A stretch of DNA of 48,364 nucleotides, taken from positions 103,482 through 151,845 of the forward strand of contig NZ_JAEEGB010000045.1 of NCBI RefSeq assembly GCF_016316925.1, read 5' to 3'. Shown piece by piece: positions 17,512 through 25,868 of the stretch. The notes beneath the pieces were generated by a model, which saw only the letters and a program-made list of their open reading frames with translations, ran no database searches and was not told where the DNA came from. A program made the position numbers and the translations under genes. The number at the start of each line of letters is the position of its first letter. Position 1 is the first letter of the stretch. The stretch comes from Clostridium aciditolerans. Lineage in GTDB: Bacteria > Bacillota > Clostridia > Clostridiales > Clostridiaceae.

Positions 17512-18045
17512 ATGGATATTAAAAATAATGTATACTACAAGAAATTTTTAAAAGATCCATGGTCCTACACGGCAGGCGGAGTGCTTTTAGGAATTATAAA
17601 TATTGGAATGTTCGCTTCAAGTGGTAAGGCTTGGGGAGTTTCAACTCCGTTCTCTTATTGGGCAGCTTGGATATACCAGTCTATAGGTGGACATCCAGAA
17701 AAATGGTTTTACTATCAACAAAAAGCACATGCGGCAGCTTTAAAGGCTGGATTTCTAAATGATTTACATTCTGTATCAGATATAGGAATTATAGCTGGTG
17801 CATTTCTCGCTACGCTGCTTGCGTCACAATTTAAAATTAAGAAGATTAAATCATGGAAACAAGTTGTTGCAGCAATACTAGGTGGACTTTTAATGGGATA
17901 TGGTGCAAGAATCTCTTTTGGGTGTAACATAGGAGCACTATTTAGTGGAGTTGCATCCATGTCATTACATGGATGGATGTATTGGATATTTATATTTGTT
18001 GGAGCATGGATAGGAAGTAAATTATTAGTTAAGTTTTTTATGTAA
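17512..18045 (+). CDS. YeeE/YedE-family sulfur-transport membrane protein, second half
   Basis: A 177-residue protein with about four to five membrane helices. It has GGVLLGIINIGMF near the start and the conserved Cys motif GARISFGCNIGALFSG followed by LHGW. It complements the protein at 16519 to make a complete YeeE/YedE-type unit. I chose the ATG at 17512; a GTG at 17500 in frame is possible, and neither start has a strong ribosome binding site. It is 44 bases upstream of the next operon gene. Confidence 0.82.
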   Translation: MDIKNNVYYKKFLKDPWSYTAGGVLLGIINIGMFASSGKAWGVSTPFSYWAAWIYQSIGGHPEKWFYYQQKAHAAALKAGFLNDLHSVSDIGIIAGAFLATLLASQFKIKKIKSWKQVVAAILGGLLMGYGARISFGCNIGALFSGVASMSLHGWMYWIFIFVGAWIGSKLLVKFFM

Positions 18046-18089
18046 ATATATAAAAATAGAAGTAACAAATATTTTGAGGAGGAGTTTCG

Positions 18090-19316
18090 ATGGAAAAGAA
18101 GCATGAATACTATGACGTAGTAGTTATAGGTGGAGGAGCCTCCGGCTTAACATCAGCTATATACTGTGGAAGAGCAAGATTAAAAACTCTTTTAATAGAA
18201 AAGTCCCTTGTTGGTGGATTAGCTACATATACAAATGAAATGGCAAACTACCCGGGATTTCCAGAAGGTATAACAGGAACAGAGCTTATGAATTTGTTTC
18301 ATAAACAAGCTAAAAATTTTGGAGTAGATTTTAAGCTAACGGATGTTAAGGGTGTACAACTTGAAGGAAAAGATAAGCTAGTAGAAACCTTTAGAGTGAT
18401 ATATCATGCTAAATCAGTAATATTAGCTACAGGTGGAAAACCAAGAGTAACAAAAGCAGTGAATGAAGAAAACTTTTTATATGATAAAGGAATATCTTTC
18501 TGTGCAACATGTGATGCTGCATACTATACAGATAAGACAGTAATGGTTATAGGAAGTGGAGATGCAGCTATAGAAGAAGGAATGTTCTTAACTAAATTTG
18601 CAAAAAAGGTTATAGTTTCTGTAATACATGATGAAGGAATAATGGATGCTAACAAGATAGCTCAGGAACAGGCGTTAAAAAATCCTAAAATGGAGTTTGT
18701 ATGGAATACAGTTGTAAATTCCTTCGAGGGTGATGATAGGTTAAAGACAGTTGTACTTAAAAATGTAAAAACAGGAGAGTTAACCGATGTTAATGTTGAT
18801 GGATGTTTCTTATTTATAGGATATGTTCCAAATACAGAGTTCCTGAAAGAAAAAGTAAACTTAACTCCTCAAGGGTATATTATAACTAATGAAAAAATGG
18901 AGACAAGCGTAGAAGGTGTATTCGCAGTAGGAGATGTAAGAGATAAGTTTTTAAAACAAGTTGCTACAGCCGTTGGAGATGGAGCTATAGCTGGAGTTGG
19001 AGCGGAAAAATATATTGCTGAATCAGAAGTATTTGAGAATGAGATTATGCAAAAAGAGAAAATAGGCTTAATATACCTATGGTCTCCAGTTGATGAGAAG
19101 AGTAGAGAACTACTTATTGATATAGAAGAAGTAGAAAAGGAAATGGCTGATATTATTAAGGTAAATAAGATAGATGTATATAAAAATGCAAGCCTTGCTT
19201 CAAGACTTGGGACAATAGAAGCTCCTTGTTTAGTTTACACTAAAAATGGAGAAATAGTAGCAAAAGATAACAATATAACTAAAGAAAATATAATGAACAT
19301 AATAAACAATATTTAA
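18090..19316 (+). CDS. Thioredoxin-reductase-like flavoprotein fused to a Cys-less thioredoxin-like domain
   Basis: A 408-residue protein. Residues 1-310 are a TrxB-type flavoprotein: FAD site VVVIGGGASGLTSA (10-23), redox pair C138-A-T-C141, NADPH site VIGSGDAA (152-159) and closing VFAVGDVR. Residues 318-408 look like a thioredoxin fold keeping a cis-Pro-like strand (IEAPCLVYTKNGE), but the expected W-C-x-x-C is replaced by LWSPVDEKS, so it cannot act as a dithiol. In the YeeE-TusA operon it may reduce persulfide or disulfide on a sulfur carrier; the tail could be a docking domain. GAGGAGG precedes ATG. A terminator follows. Confidence 0.85.
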   Translation: MEKKHEYYDVVVIGGGASGLTSAIYCGRARLKTLLIEKSLVGGLATYTNEMANYPGFPEGITGTELMNLFHKQAKNFGVDFKLTDVKGVQLEGKDKLVETFRVIYHAKSVILATGGKPRVTKAVNEENFLYDKGISFCATCDAAYYTDKTVMVIGSGDAAIEEGMFLTKFAKKVIVSVIHDEGIMDANKIAQEQALKNPKMEFVWNTVVNSFEGDDRLKTVVLKNVKTGELTDVNVDGCFLFIGYVPNTEFLKEKVNLTPQGYIITNEKMETSVEGVFAVGDVRDKFLKQVATAVGDGAIAGVGAEKYIAESEVFENEIMQKEKIGLIYLWSPVDEKSRELLIDIEEVEKEMADIIKVNKIDVYKNASLASRLGTIEAPCLVYTKNGEIVAKDNNITKENIMNIINNI

Positions 19317-19334
19317 TATGAAATTGTATAATTT

Positions 19335-19370
19335 TGAAAACCCATGATATAAACAATCATGGGTTTTAGG
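19335..19370 (+). terminator. Terminator of the YeeE-TusA-YeeE-TrxB-like operon
   Basis: A perfect 12-bp stem, AAAACCCATGAT (19337-19348) and ATCATGGGTTTT (19356-19367), with T-rich sequence following. Confidence 0.8.
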
Positions 19371-19519
19371 TTTATCTTTTAATTTAACATTAATTTTTAA
19401 AACATTATTAAAGGAATACATAAGTTTTCATTATACATATATAAGTTATTATAATTTTAGGCTTTTATTAATTTTTGATATAATTTTATCTGGTAACAAA
19501 TTAGGATGGGGGAAGTAAA

Positions 19520-20374
19520 ATGAATAAGAAAAAAATAGCCGAACTAAAACTTCAAGGATTTATTAACCAAAGAGACACCCGTTACTTTTCTTTAAGAATT
19601 ATAGCGGAAGCTGGCAATATGTCGTCGGGTAAAATGGAGAATGTTTTAAAGCTTGCTAATAAATATGGCAGAGGGTATATAGGTTTTACAACTCGTTTAG
19701 GAATTGAAATTCCATGGATAAAAGAAGAAGATATAGAAAGTGTTAAAAAAGATTTAGAGACTTTTGGGTTAAGAGCAGGAGGAACTGGGAAAAAAATAAG
19801 ACCTCTTGTTGCTTGCAAGGGAACAGTATGTACTCATGGGCTAGTAGATACGCAGCAACTATGTAGCAAGTTGCATGAAAAGTATTTTGCATATAATTTA
19901 CCTGCCAAATTTAAAATAGGAATAGTAGGATGTCCAAATAACTGTGCTAAAGCTTCTTTAAATGATCTTGGGTTTATGGGACAGAGATTACCGAGATTAG
20001 AAAAAAATAATTGCAAAGCATGTGGACTTTGTGCATCAGTATGTAAAGCTGGAGCCATTGAAAAAATAGATAAGGTAGTAGAATTACATTCTGAAAAGTG
20101 TTTAGGATGTGGAAAATGCATCAGCGCATGTAAATTTAATGCTATGGTAACTGACAAAGAGGGAGTTGCAATATTTATTGGAGGAAAGTTTGGTAGAAAG
20201 TATAGGTTAGGCGACAGACTTGATATTATTTTTTCATTAGAACAGCTAGATGGACTTACACAAAAAATATTAGATTATTACAGCGAGAACGCAGCTACTG
20301 GTGAAAGATTTGCAGACATGATCGATAGAATAGGACTTGAAAAAGTAAAAGAAGTATTATACATAAATCTTTAA
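19520..20374 (+). CDS. Sulfite reductase-like siroheme/ferredoxin protein (AsrC-like), copy 1
   Basis: A 284-residue cytoplasmic protein. A nitrite/sulfite reductase half-domain (about 15-90) precedes the siroheme-[4Fe-4S] ligands: C99-KGTV-C104 and C138-PNN-C142, the latter within G-C-x3-C-x6-D-L-G-F, which fits the nitrite/sulfite reductase signature. Two 4Fe-4S ferredoxin motifs follow (C165/168/171/175 and C194/197/200/204). Length and order match AsrC-type anaerobic sulfite reductase subunits. There are no AsrA/AsrB neighbours, so electrons may come through another ferredoxin or the flavoproteins nearby. A paralogue is at 23861. A GGGGGAAG site precedes ATG, and an inverted-repeat element starts 10 bases after the stop. 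Confidence 0.85.
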   Translation: MNKKKIAELKLQGFINQRDTRYFSLRIIAEAGNMSSGKMENVLKLANKYGRGYIGFTTRLGIEIPWIKEEDIESVKKDLETFGLRAGGTGKKIRPLVACKGTVCTHGLVDTQQLCSKLHEKYFAYNLPAKFKIGIVGCPNNCAKASLNDLGFMGQRLPRLEKNNCKACGLCASVCKAGAIEKIDKVVELHSEKCLGCGKCISACKFNAMVTDKEGVAIFIGGKFGRKYRLGDRLDIIFSLEQLDGLTQKILDYYSENAATGERFADMIDRIGLEKVKEVLYINL

Positions 20375-20384
20375 ACCGTAAAAT

Positions 20385-20947
20385 AAAAATTATGCGACGC
20401 AAAATTTTTATCAGAGGACAATTGACAGAGGACAGAGGACAGTGAAGGAGGATTTTTCTTCACTATGTTACGAAAAATCTTTAATTATATTATAAGTCGA
20501 TGTTTGAGATTAGTGAAACGAGTCTCAAAAATAGTTTGTGTCAAGTTCTAGTGGATAATTTATTTTTTAAAATTTTCCATTATGATTCAGTTAAAATTTT
20601 TATTCCTAAAGGGCTTCGCCCGCAGCCCGAAAGGGCGTACTTGTGCCGTTAACTTTTTACGTAGAAGTAAATAAGTTCACTAAAATTTCTTTCTTGAAAA
20701 AGCTTTTATGGCTTTTCTGACATTAGTTTGGCGCAGCCTGTAATTTTTAACCTTTAAATATAGCTATTAAATAAGCATCTGAAACAGAGCATTGACAAAT
20801 TGATACAGCCTAACGGCTTGCGACAAAGTCGCCTAGTGTTGAAAAATAATTAAAGATTTTTCGTAGTGTAATGGAGAAAAATCCTCCTTCACTGTCCTCT
20901 GTCAATTGTCCTCTGTCCTCTCAAAAAAATTGCGTCGCATAATTTTT
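20385..20947. repeat. 563-bp inverted-repeat element, copy 2
   Basis: The ends are imperfect inverted repeats of about 105 bp. Outermost is AAAATTATGCGACGCAA against TTGCGTCGCATAATTTT, then shuffled GAGGACA / ATTGACA units, GTGAAGGAGGATTTTTC and ACGAAAAATCTTTAATTA. The interior is non-coding and rich in small hairpins, including GGGCTTCGCCC, GCCCGAAAGGGC and GGCTTGCGACAAAGTCGCC. There is no transposase. It is related to copy 1 at 12057. It separates an AsrC-like gene from a decayed polyferredoxin gene. Confidence 0.85.
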
Positions 20948-20977
20948 ACATTACGAATTGAAATGTGCATGTTTATA

Positions 20978-21802
20978 TTACTTTTCTTTAAGAAGTTCTT
21001 TCGCTTTTTCATCGGAGAATCCATGAACATAGTTCTTTAGTTCCTTGAATTTAGTATCTGAAGGAATGGTGTTTGGAATTTCTAGCTTTTTATAAAGATC
21101 TTTTAAATCTATTTTTGTCCTTTCAGAAACTTCTTTTAAAGTCATATAACCTCTTATTTCATCAACAGAGATAATTTTTACAGCAGTCAGTACTTCAGGC
21201 AGTGTATTATATAGCCCTGCAGATTTGCTTATAAATATGCCTCCAAAGAAATCATAAATATCATACTCGTAGCTAAAATAGGATTTGTATTTTTCTTACC
21301 ATGCTTAATCTGTAAGCAACTATCATTAGGACAAGAAAGTACACAGATTTGACAGTTTATACATTCCGTAGAAGTAATCTGCTTAGTATTAGCTATATCT
21401 ATATTCATAGGACAGTTTTTGTTACAAATGCCGCAACTAATGCACTTATCTTCATTTCTTGTTATTTTAAGGGGACTAACCTTAGAAATTATGCCGTACA
21501 TAGCCCCCATTGGACAAAGATACTTACAGAAAAATCTATCATATAGCATAGAGCCAACAATGGTAATAATTAATAATGCCAAGCCTATCATTGAGCTGCT
21601 GATTACTTATGAAATACCTTCACTTAAGTGAGCATATGCGGCCCAAGGATCATACGGTGACACCCATAGTCCAGAAGTTTTCCATGCATAATATATTGTT
21701 ATTAAAAGAACCACATATTTTAAATATCTCAGCGGTTTGTCTATTCTCTTGAAAAGTACAAATTTTTTTCTAAATAGTTTTTTTTCTATTGTTTTTCTTC
21801 AT
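20978..21802 (-). pseudogene. Decayed NapH/YccM-like membrane polyferredoxin
   Basis: Starting at ATG 21802 (GGAGGT upstream), the gene reads in pieces. An early A-tract puts a TAG after ten codons. The next frame encodes a membrane segment with YYAWKTSGLWVSPYDPWAAY and stops near 21610. The central frame (21591-21229) has CKYLCPMGA, CISCGICNKNCP and CINCQICVLSCP. The last part, in another frame, runs from GIFISKSAG to the stop at 20978 and is a soluble helical domain. At least three frame breaks mean it is inactive unless the sequence is wrong. The intact relative is at 25092. Confidence 0.8.
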
Positions 21803-21875
21803 AAAAATACCTCCATAAATTTTATAGTTAAAATAATTACTATAACAATATAATATCTAAGAAAATTTATGAATT

Positions 21876-21903
21876 TATGAGGCAATTGTGATAGGGTTGT
21901 GAA
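21876..21903 (-). promoter_or_regulatory. Three 11-bp-spaced direct repeats upstream of the decayed polyferredoxin
   Basis: On the minus strand, TTCACA (21903-21898), ATCACA (21892-21887) and CTCATA (21881-21876) start 11 bp apart and are almost the same as the site at 15054-15081. A matching -10 at 15 bp is not seen here. The rest of the 319-base gap (21803-22121) shows only AT-rich sequence. Confidence 0.45.
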
Positions 21904-22121
21904 AAATAGTATATTTGCAAGAAGTCAAAAACTTAAGCTAAATTTGTATAAATTTCCCTTATGAGTACATAACGAATCCTAATTGGATTTATCCATAATC
22001 TGGTGGTAGTATAAAAATAATACTAGATAAGTTAATAGCATCTTAATATAGTTTATCATTAAAAAGTTAATGTTAAAAATTACAATATATCCTTAATAAA
22101 TCATAAGGGGGAGAAAATAAC

Positions 22122-23762
22122 ATGGAAAAAGTTTTAGTTATAGGAGGAGTGGCTGCAGGAACTAAAACCGCTGCAAAACTTAAAAGAGAAAATCCAGCCT
22201 TGGATGTAACTATAATAACAAGAGACGAAAATATATCTTATGCTGGATGTGGACTACCTTATTATATAGGTGGAGTAATAAGAGACAAAAGTGAATTAGT
22301 TGTTAAAACACCTGAAGAGTTTCAAGCTTTAACTGGAGTAAAAGTTTATATAAAACATGAAGCATTAGATATAGATAAAGAGAATAAGATAGTGAAAATA
22401 CTCGATTTGAATGAAAATCAAACCAAAGAATTTACCTATGATAAACTTGTTATAGCAACTGGTGCTTCTCCTTTTATACCAAATCTTGAAGGCGTTAACT
22501 TAAGCGGAGTTTATACAATAAGAAAGGTAGCAGATGCTTTAAATGTTAGAGAAGCTGTGGAAAGTGGAGAAGTTAAAAGAGCAGTAGTAGTAGGTGGAGG
22601 ATTTATTGGTTTAGAGGTAGCAGAAAATTTAGAAGAACAAGGTATTAGAGTAACAATAATTGAACTTGCTCCTCATATACTACCAGGATTTGATGAGGAT
22701 ATCGCAGCAATAGCTCAAGATCACCTATTAGATAACGGAGTTATGGTGTTGACTGAGGAGAAGCTTATTGCTTTAGAGGGTAGTGATAAGGTTGAAAAAA
22801 TTATTACAGACAAAAGAAAAATCAAAGCTGACCTTGTTATTATGTCAATTGGAGTAACACCTAATATAGAACTAGCTAAAAAAGCTGGAATTGAAATTGG
22901 CTCTACTGGAGCAATAAAAATAAATGAGTATATGGAAACTTCAATAGAAAATATATATGCAGTAGGAGATTGTGCAGAAAATAAGAATTTAATAACAGGT
23001 AAAGATGTATGGTATCCTATGGGGTCCACAGCAAACAAAATGGGAAGAATTGCAGGTAGAAATATAGCTAACTCAGAAAATAAGGAATGCTTAAAAGGGG
23101 TTTTAGGAACTACCGTAGTAAAATTATTTAAATTAAACGCTTGTAAAACAGGACTTTCTGAAAAAGATGCTAAAAAGTTAGGCTATGATGTTGTAAGTAC
23201 TCTAGTCCCTGCAAATGATAAAGCACATTATTATCCTGGCTTTAAAATGATAGCAACAAAATTAATAGCTGATAGGGATACTCATAAAATACTTGGGGCT
23301 GAAATTATCGGGGAAGGAATTGTAGATAAGCCTATAGATATTATAGCGACGGCTATTACATTAGGAGGAAAAGTAGAAGATTTAGAAAAACTAGATTTAG
23401 CTTATGCTCCACCATTTTCTACAGCAATGTCATCTACAATAGTAGCTGCTAATGTTTTACTAAATAAATTAAAAGGTAAAGTAGAAACTATATCCCAAAT
23501 AGAGTTTAAGAATAGATTAAATGAGTTACAAATTATAGATGTAAGAGATGAAGCTGCATTTAATGAAAACTCTATAGAAGGGGCATTAAATATACCTCTA
23601 AATCAATTAGAAACTAGAACTATGGAAATAGACAAAGATAAGGAAATAGTAGTTACTTGTAAAATAGGTAAAAATGCATATTTAGCTTATCTAAAGCTTA
23701 GAGAAATAGGATATACAAATGTAAAAATGTTAGAAGGCGGCATGGCTACTTATATTAGTTAA
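22122..23762 (+). CDS. CoA-disulfide/persulfide reductase with C-terminal rhodanese domain
   Basis: A 546-residue flavoprotein. The FAD site is VLVIGGVAAGTKTAAKL (4-20), and the single active-site Cys43 lies in SYAGCGLPYYIGG, the hallmark of CoA-disulfide reductases and NADH-dependent persulfide reductases (Npsr). An NAD site (VVVGGGFIGLEVAENL) and a dimerisation domain follow. Residues about 455-546 form a rhodanese domain with the active Cys513 in TCKIGKNA. The fused architecture is that of CoADR-RHD/Npsr proteins, which reduce CoA persulfide or polysulfide with NAD(P)H, the rhodanese handling sulfane sulfur. AAGGGGGAG precedes ATG. The gene is followed by an AsrC-like gene. Confidence 0.9.
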   Translation: MEKVLVIGGVAAGTKTAAKLKRENPALDVTIITRDENISYAGCGLPYYIGGVIRDKSELVVKTPEEFQALTGVKVYIKHEALDIDKENKIVKILDLNENQTKEFTYDKLVIATGASPFIPNLEGVNLSGVYTIRKVADALNVREAVESGEVKRAVVVGGGFIGLEVAENLEEQGIRVTIIELAPHILPGFDEDIAAIAQDHLLDNGVMVLTEEKLIALEGSDKVEKIITDKRKIKADLVIMSIGVTPNIELAKKAGIEIGSTGAIKINEYMETSIENIYAVGDCAENKNLITGKDVWYPMGSTANKMGRIAGRNIANSENKECLKGVLGTTVVKLFKLNACKTGLSEKDAKKLGYDVVSTLVPANDKAHYYPGFKMIATKLIADRDTHKILGAEIIGEGIVDKPIDIIATAITLGGKVEDLEKLDLAYAPPFSTAMSSTIVAANVLLNKLKGKVETISQIEFKNRLNELQIIDVRDEAAFNENSIEGALNIPLNQLETRTMEIDKDKEIVVTCKIGKNAYLAYLKLREIGYTNVKMLEGGMATYIS

Positions 23763-23860
23763 CAAAAATCCTATAATTTAATATTGTTTTTAATTAAAAA
23801 AATGTGCAAAATTTAAAAGCAATTGTATAGCTTTATAAATATTATTAAGGGGTGGATTAA

Positions 23861-24808
23861 ATGAGTAAAAAATTGAATGATGAAGAAGTAAAGAGTTTAA
23901 AAGGACAAGGATATATACTACAAAATGATAAAGAGCATTTTGTGTGCAGAGTAATAACTGTAGATGGTACCTTAACTCCTGATAAAGGAAAAAAGATTTT
24001 TCAAATTGCAGATAAATATGGAGAGGGTCATGTAAATTTTACTACCAGATTAACAGTTGAAATTCCAGGAATTAAGTACGAAGATATTGATAAAGTTAAA
24101 AAGGAATTAAAAGAAGTAGGTCTTTATGCAGGTGGTACAGGTCCAAGAGTTAGGCCAGTTGTATCTTGTAAAGGAACTGTATGTAACTTTGGTTTATTAG
24201 ATACACAAGAATTAAATCGTAGAATACATGAAAGATTTTATTTAGGTTGGTATAATGTAACTCTACCGCATAAATTTAAAATAGGTGTAGGTGGATGTCC
24301 CAATAATTGTATAAAGCCTAATCTTAATGATCTAGGAATAATGGGTCAAAGAAAGCCAAAGGTTGATAAAGACCTGTGTTCTGGATGTAAAAAATGTGGA
24401 GTTGAAAGCGCATGTAGGGTAAAAGCTGCTAAGGTGGTAGATGGGGAAATTCAAATAGATTTTGATAAATGTAATAACTGTGGCTTATGTATAGATAAGT
24501 GCCACTTTGATGCAATAGAACTAGATAAAGAAGGAGTAAAAATCTTCATAGGTGGAAAGTGGGGAAAAGCTACAAGAGTTGGAACTGACTTAAATAAAAT
24601 ATTTACTCAAGATGAGGCTTTAGATATTATAGAAAAAGCAATATTATACTATAGAGAAAATGGTATAACTACAGAAAGATTTGGTGATATGGTTGACAGA
24701 ATAGGTTCTGATGAAGTACAGAAAGCACTTATTGGTGATGAAATATTAGATAGAAAAGAAGAAATATTAAGTGGAGATAAGCATACTAAACGTGGCTATT
24801 CATGTTAG
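23861..24808 (+). CDS. Sulfite reductase-like siroheme/ferredoxin protein (AsrC-like), copy 2
   Basis: A 315-residue paralogue of the protein at 19520. The siroheme/cluster ligands are C103-KGTV-C108 and C146-PNN-C150 (GGCPNNC, then NDLGIMG), followed by ferredoxin motifs C173/176/179/185 and C204/207/210/214. The first ferredoxin motif has a longer last gap (C-x5-C) than usual. A C-terminal extension ends in HTKRGYSC. It is likely a sulfite or related sulfur-oxyanion reductase drawing electrons from ferredoxin. It lies about 100 bases after the CoADR-rhodanese gene and before a strong terminator, so the two probably form an operon. Confidence 0.85.
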   Translation: MSKKLNDEEVKSLKGQGYILQNDKEHFVCRVITVDGTLTPDKGKKIFQIADKYGEGHVNFTTRLTVEIPGIKYEDIDKVKKELKEVGLYAGGTGPRVRPVVSCKGTVCNFGLLDTQELNRRIHERFYLGWYNVTLPHKFKIGVGGCPNNCIKPNLNDLGIMGQRKPKVDKDLCSGCKKCGVESACRVKAAKVVDGEIQIDFDKCNNCGLCIDKCHFDAIELDKEGVKIFIGGKWGKATRVGTDLNKIFTQDEALDIIEKAILYYRENGITTERFGDMVDRIGSDEVQKALIGDEILDRKEEILSGDKHTKRGYSC

Positions 24809-24876
24809 GGGCTGTATAAATAATTATATGTATTCTTTTTCTTTACACAAATAATTTTTGAAATTATACCTTAAAG

Positions 24877-24929
24877 AAGGGCTGTCCCCCCATAGAAAGC
24901 AATTTCTATGGGGAGACAGCCCTTTTTTT
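24877..24929 (+). terminator. Strong terminator after the sulfite reductase-like gene
   Basis: A stem of about 22 bp pairs AAGGGCTGTC...CCATAGAAA with TTTCTATGG...GACAGCCCTT, with a GCAA loop and a run of seven T. Confidence 0.92.
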
Positions 24930-25015
24930 ATAAACAGGCATCTTAGATTCAGGTTGAGATTAAATGCCTAAGTGGCGGTAGACATCGGATAAAATATAAT
25001 ATTACTTACATTATA

Positions 25016-25043
25016 TTGACAGATTTAAAATATGTTATATAAT
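25016..25043 (+). promoter_or_regulatory. Consensus sigma-A promoter of the polyferredoxin gene
   Basis: TTGACA (25016-25021) and TATAAT (25038-25043) are both perfect consensus hexamers, 16 bp apart. Transcription should start near 25050, at the edge of the operator-like palindrome that follows. Confidence 0.8.
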
Positions 25044-25052
25044 ATTGTTATA

Positions 25053-25069
25053 ATACCCCCATAGGGTAT
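25053..25069. promoter_or_regulatory. CsoR/CstR-like operator
   Basis: ATACCCCCATAGGGTAT is a GC-centred interrupted palindrome of the type bound by CsoR-family repressors. The persulfide sensor CstR binds closely similar ATACCCC/GGGGTAT sites in front of sulfur-detoxification genes. It overlaps the expected transcription start. No CsoR/CstR gene is present in this window. Confidence 0.7.
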
Positions 25070-25091
25070 ACAAAGTTTTGGAGGGATTTTA

Positions 25092-25763
25092 ATGAATAAA
25101 TTTTTAAAATTGTGGAAGAAATATTCATTTGTTTTACTGATAGCTTTTATCATATTAGGGCTATTTGACTTGAGATTAGCTAGCATAGCTATTATCTGTA
25201 TGGTTGCTCCTATTATTGTATCTATTTTCAAAGGAAGGTTTTGGTGTGGAAACTTATGTCCAAGAGGAAATTTCTATGATAATATTGTTTCTAAATTCAG
25301 TAATAAGAAAAAGGCGCCAAAGTTTTTAAAATCTAAATACTTTAGAAGTTTAGTAATAGTGACTATGTTTACTATATTTACTTTGGGGATTAAAAAGAAC
25401 TGGGGGAACCTATATGGAATTGGATTAGTATTTTATAGGATGATTGTTGTTACTACCTTGATCGGAATAGTTCTATCATTTTTCTATAATCAAAGAACTT
25501 GGTGTCACTTTTGCCCAATGGGAAGTATAGCGGCATTTATATCTAAATTTAGAAAAAGCAAAAATGTTCTTCAGGTATCGTCAACATGCGTTTCCTGTAA
25601 GTTATGTGAAAAGAAATGCCCATTAGGAATAGTGCCTTATGAATATAAAGGAGATTTATTAAGTCATCCAGATTGCATACAGTGTGGAAAATGTGTAACA
25701 ACATGTCCTAGACAATCAATTGGATATAATGAAAACAGTATAGAGTCTAAGTGTAATATATAA
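25092..25763 (+). CDS. NapH/YccM-like membrane polyferredoxin
   Basis: A 223-residue membrane protein with about four helices. Two C-x3-C-P motifs face the cytoplasm (FWCGNLCPRG near 52-61 and TWCHFCPMG near 138-146), followed by two 4Fe-4S ferredoxin motifs (CVSCKLCEKKCPLG and CIQCGKCVTTCPR). Such proteins pass electrons between the membrane or quinone pool and soluble partners. It directly follows the reductase genes and a CstR-like operator, so it may feed electrons to the AsrC-like proteins or to persulfide reduction. GGAGGG precedes ATG. A decayed relative lies at 20978. Confidence 0.85.
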   Translation: MNKFLKLWKKYSFVLLIAFIILGLFDLRLASIAIICMVAPIIVSIFKGRFWCGNLCPRGNFYDNIVSKFSNKKKAPKFLKSKYFRSLVIVTMFTIFTLGIKKNWGNLYGIGLVFYRMIVVTTLIGIVLSFFYNQRTWCHFCPMGSIAAFISKFRKSKNVLQVSSTCVSCKLCEKKCPLGIVPYEYKGDLLSHPDCIQCGKCVTTCPRQSIGYNENSIESKCNI

Positions 25764-25868
25764 ATTTTAATAATATTTAATGTTTTATTAAAATTATATA
25801 AAGTGAAAAAGATAAGGGTCGATAACATATTAGAAGCGATTTATTAGAATTATGGGAGGTGTAGTAAC

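Noticed and set aside
20385-20947. Group II intron or insertion sequence
   Set aside because: There is no reverse transcriptase or transposase frame and no clear intron domain V. The long shuffled terminal inverted repeats fit a non-coding repeat element better.
22122-22260. CsoR/CstR-type operator in front of the CoADR-rhodanese gene
   Set aside because: I looked for an ATACCCC/GGGGTAT dyad upstream of 22122, 16519, 19520 and 23861 and found at most half-sites. Only 25053-25069 is a full dyad.
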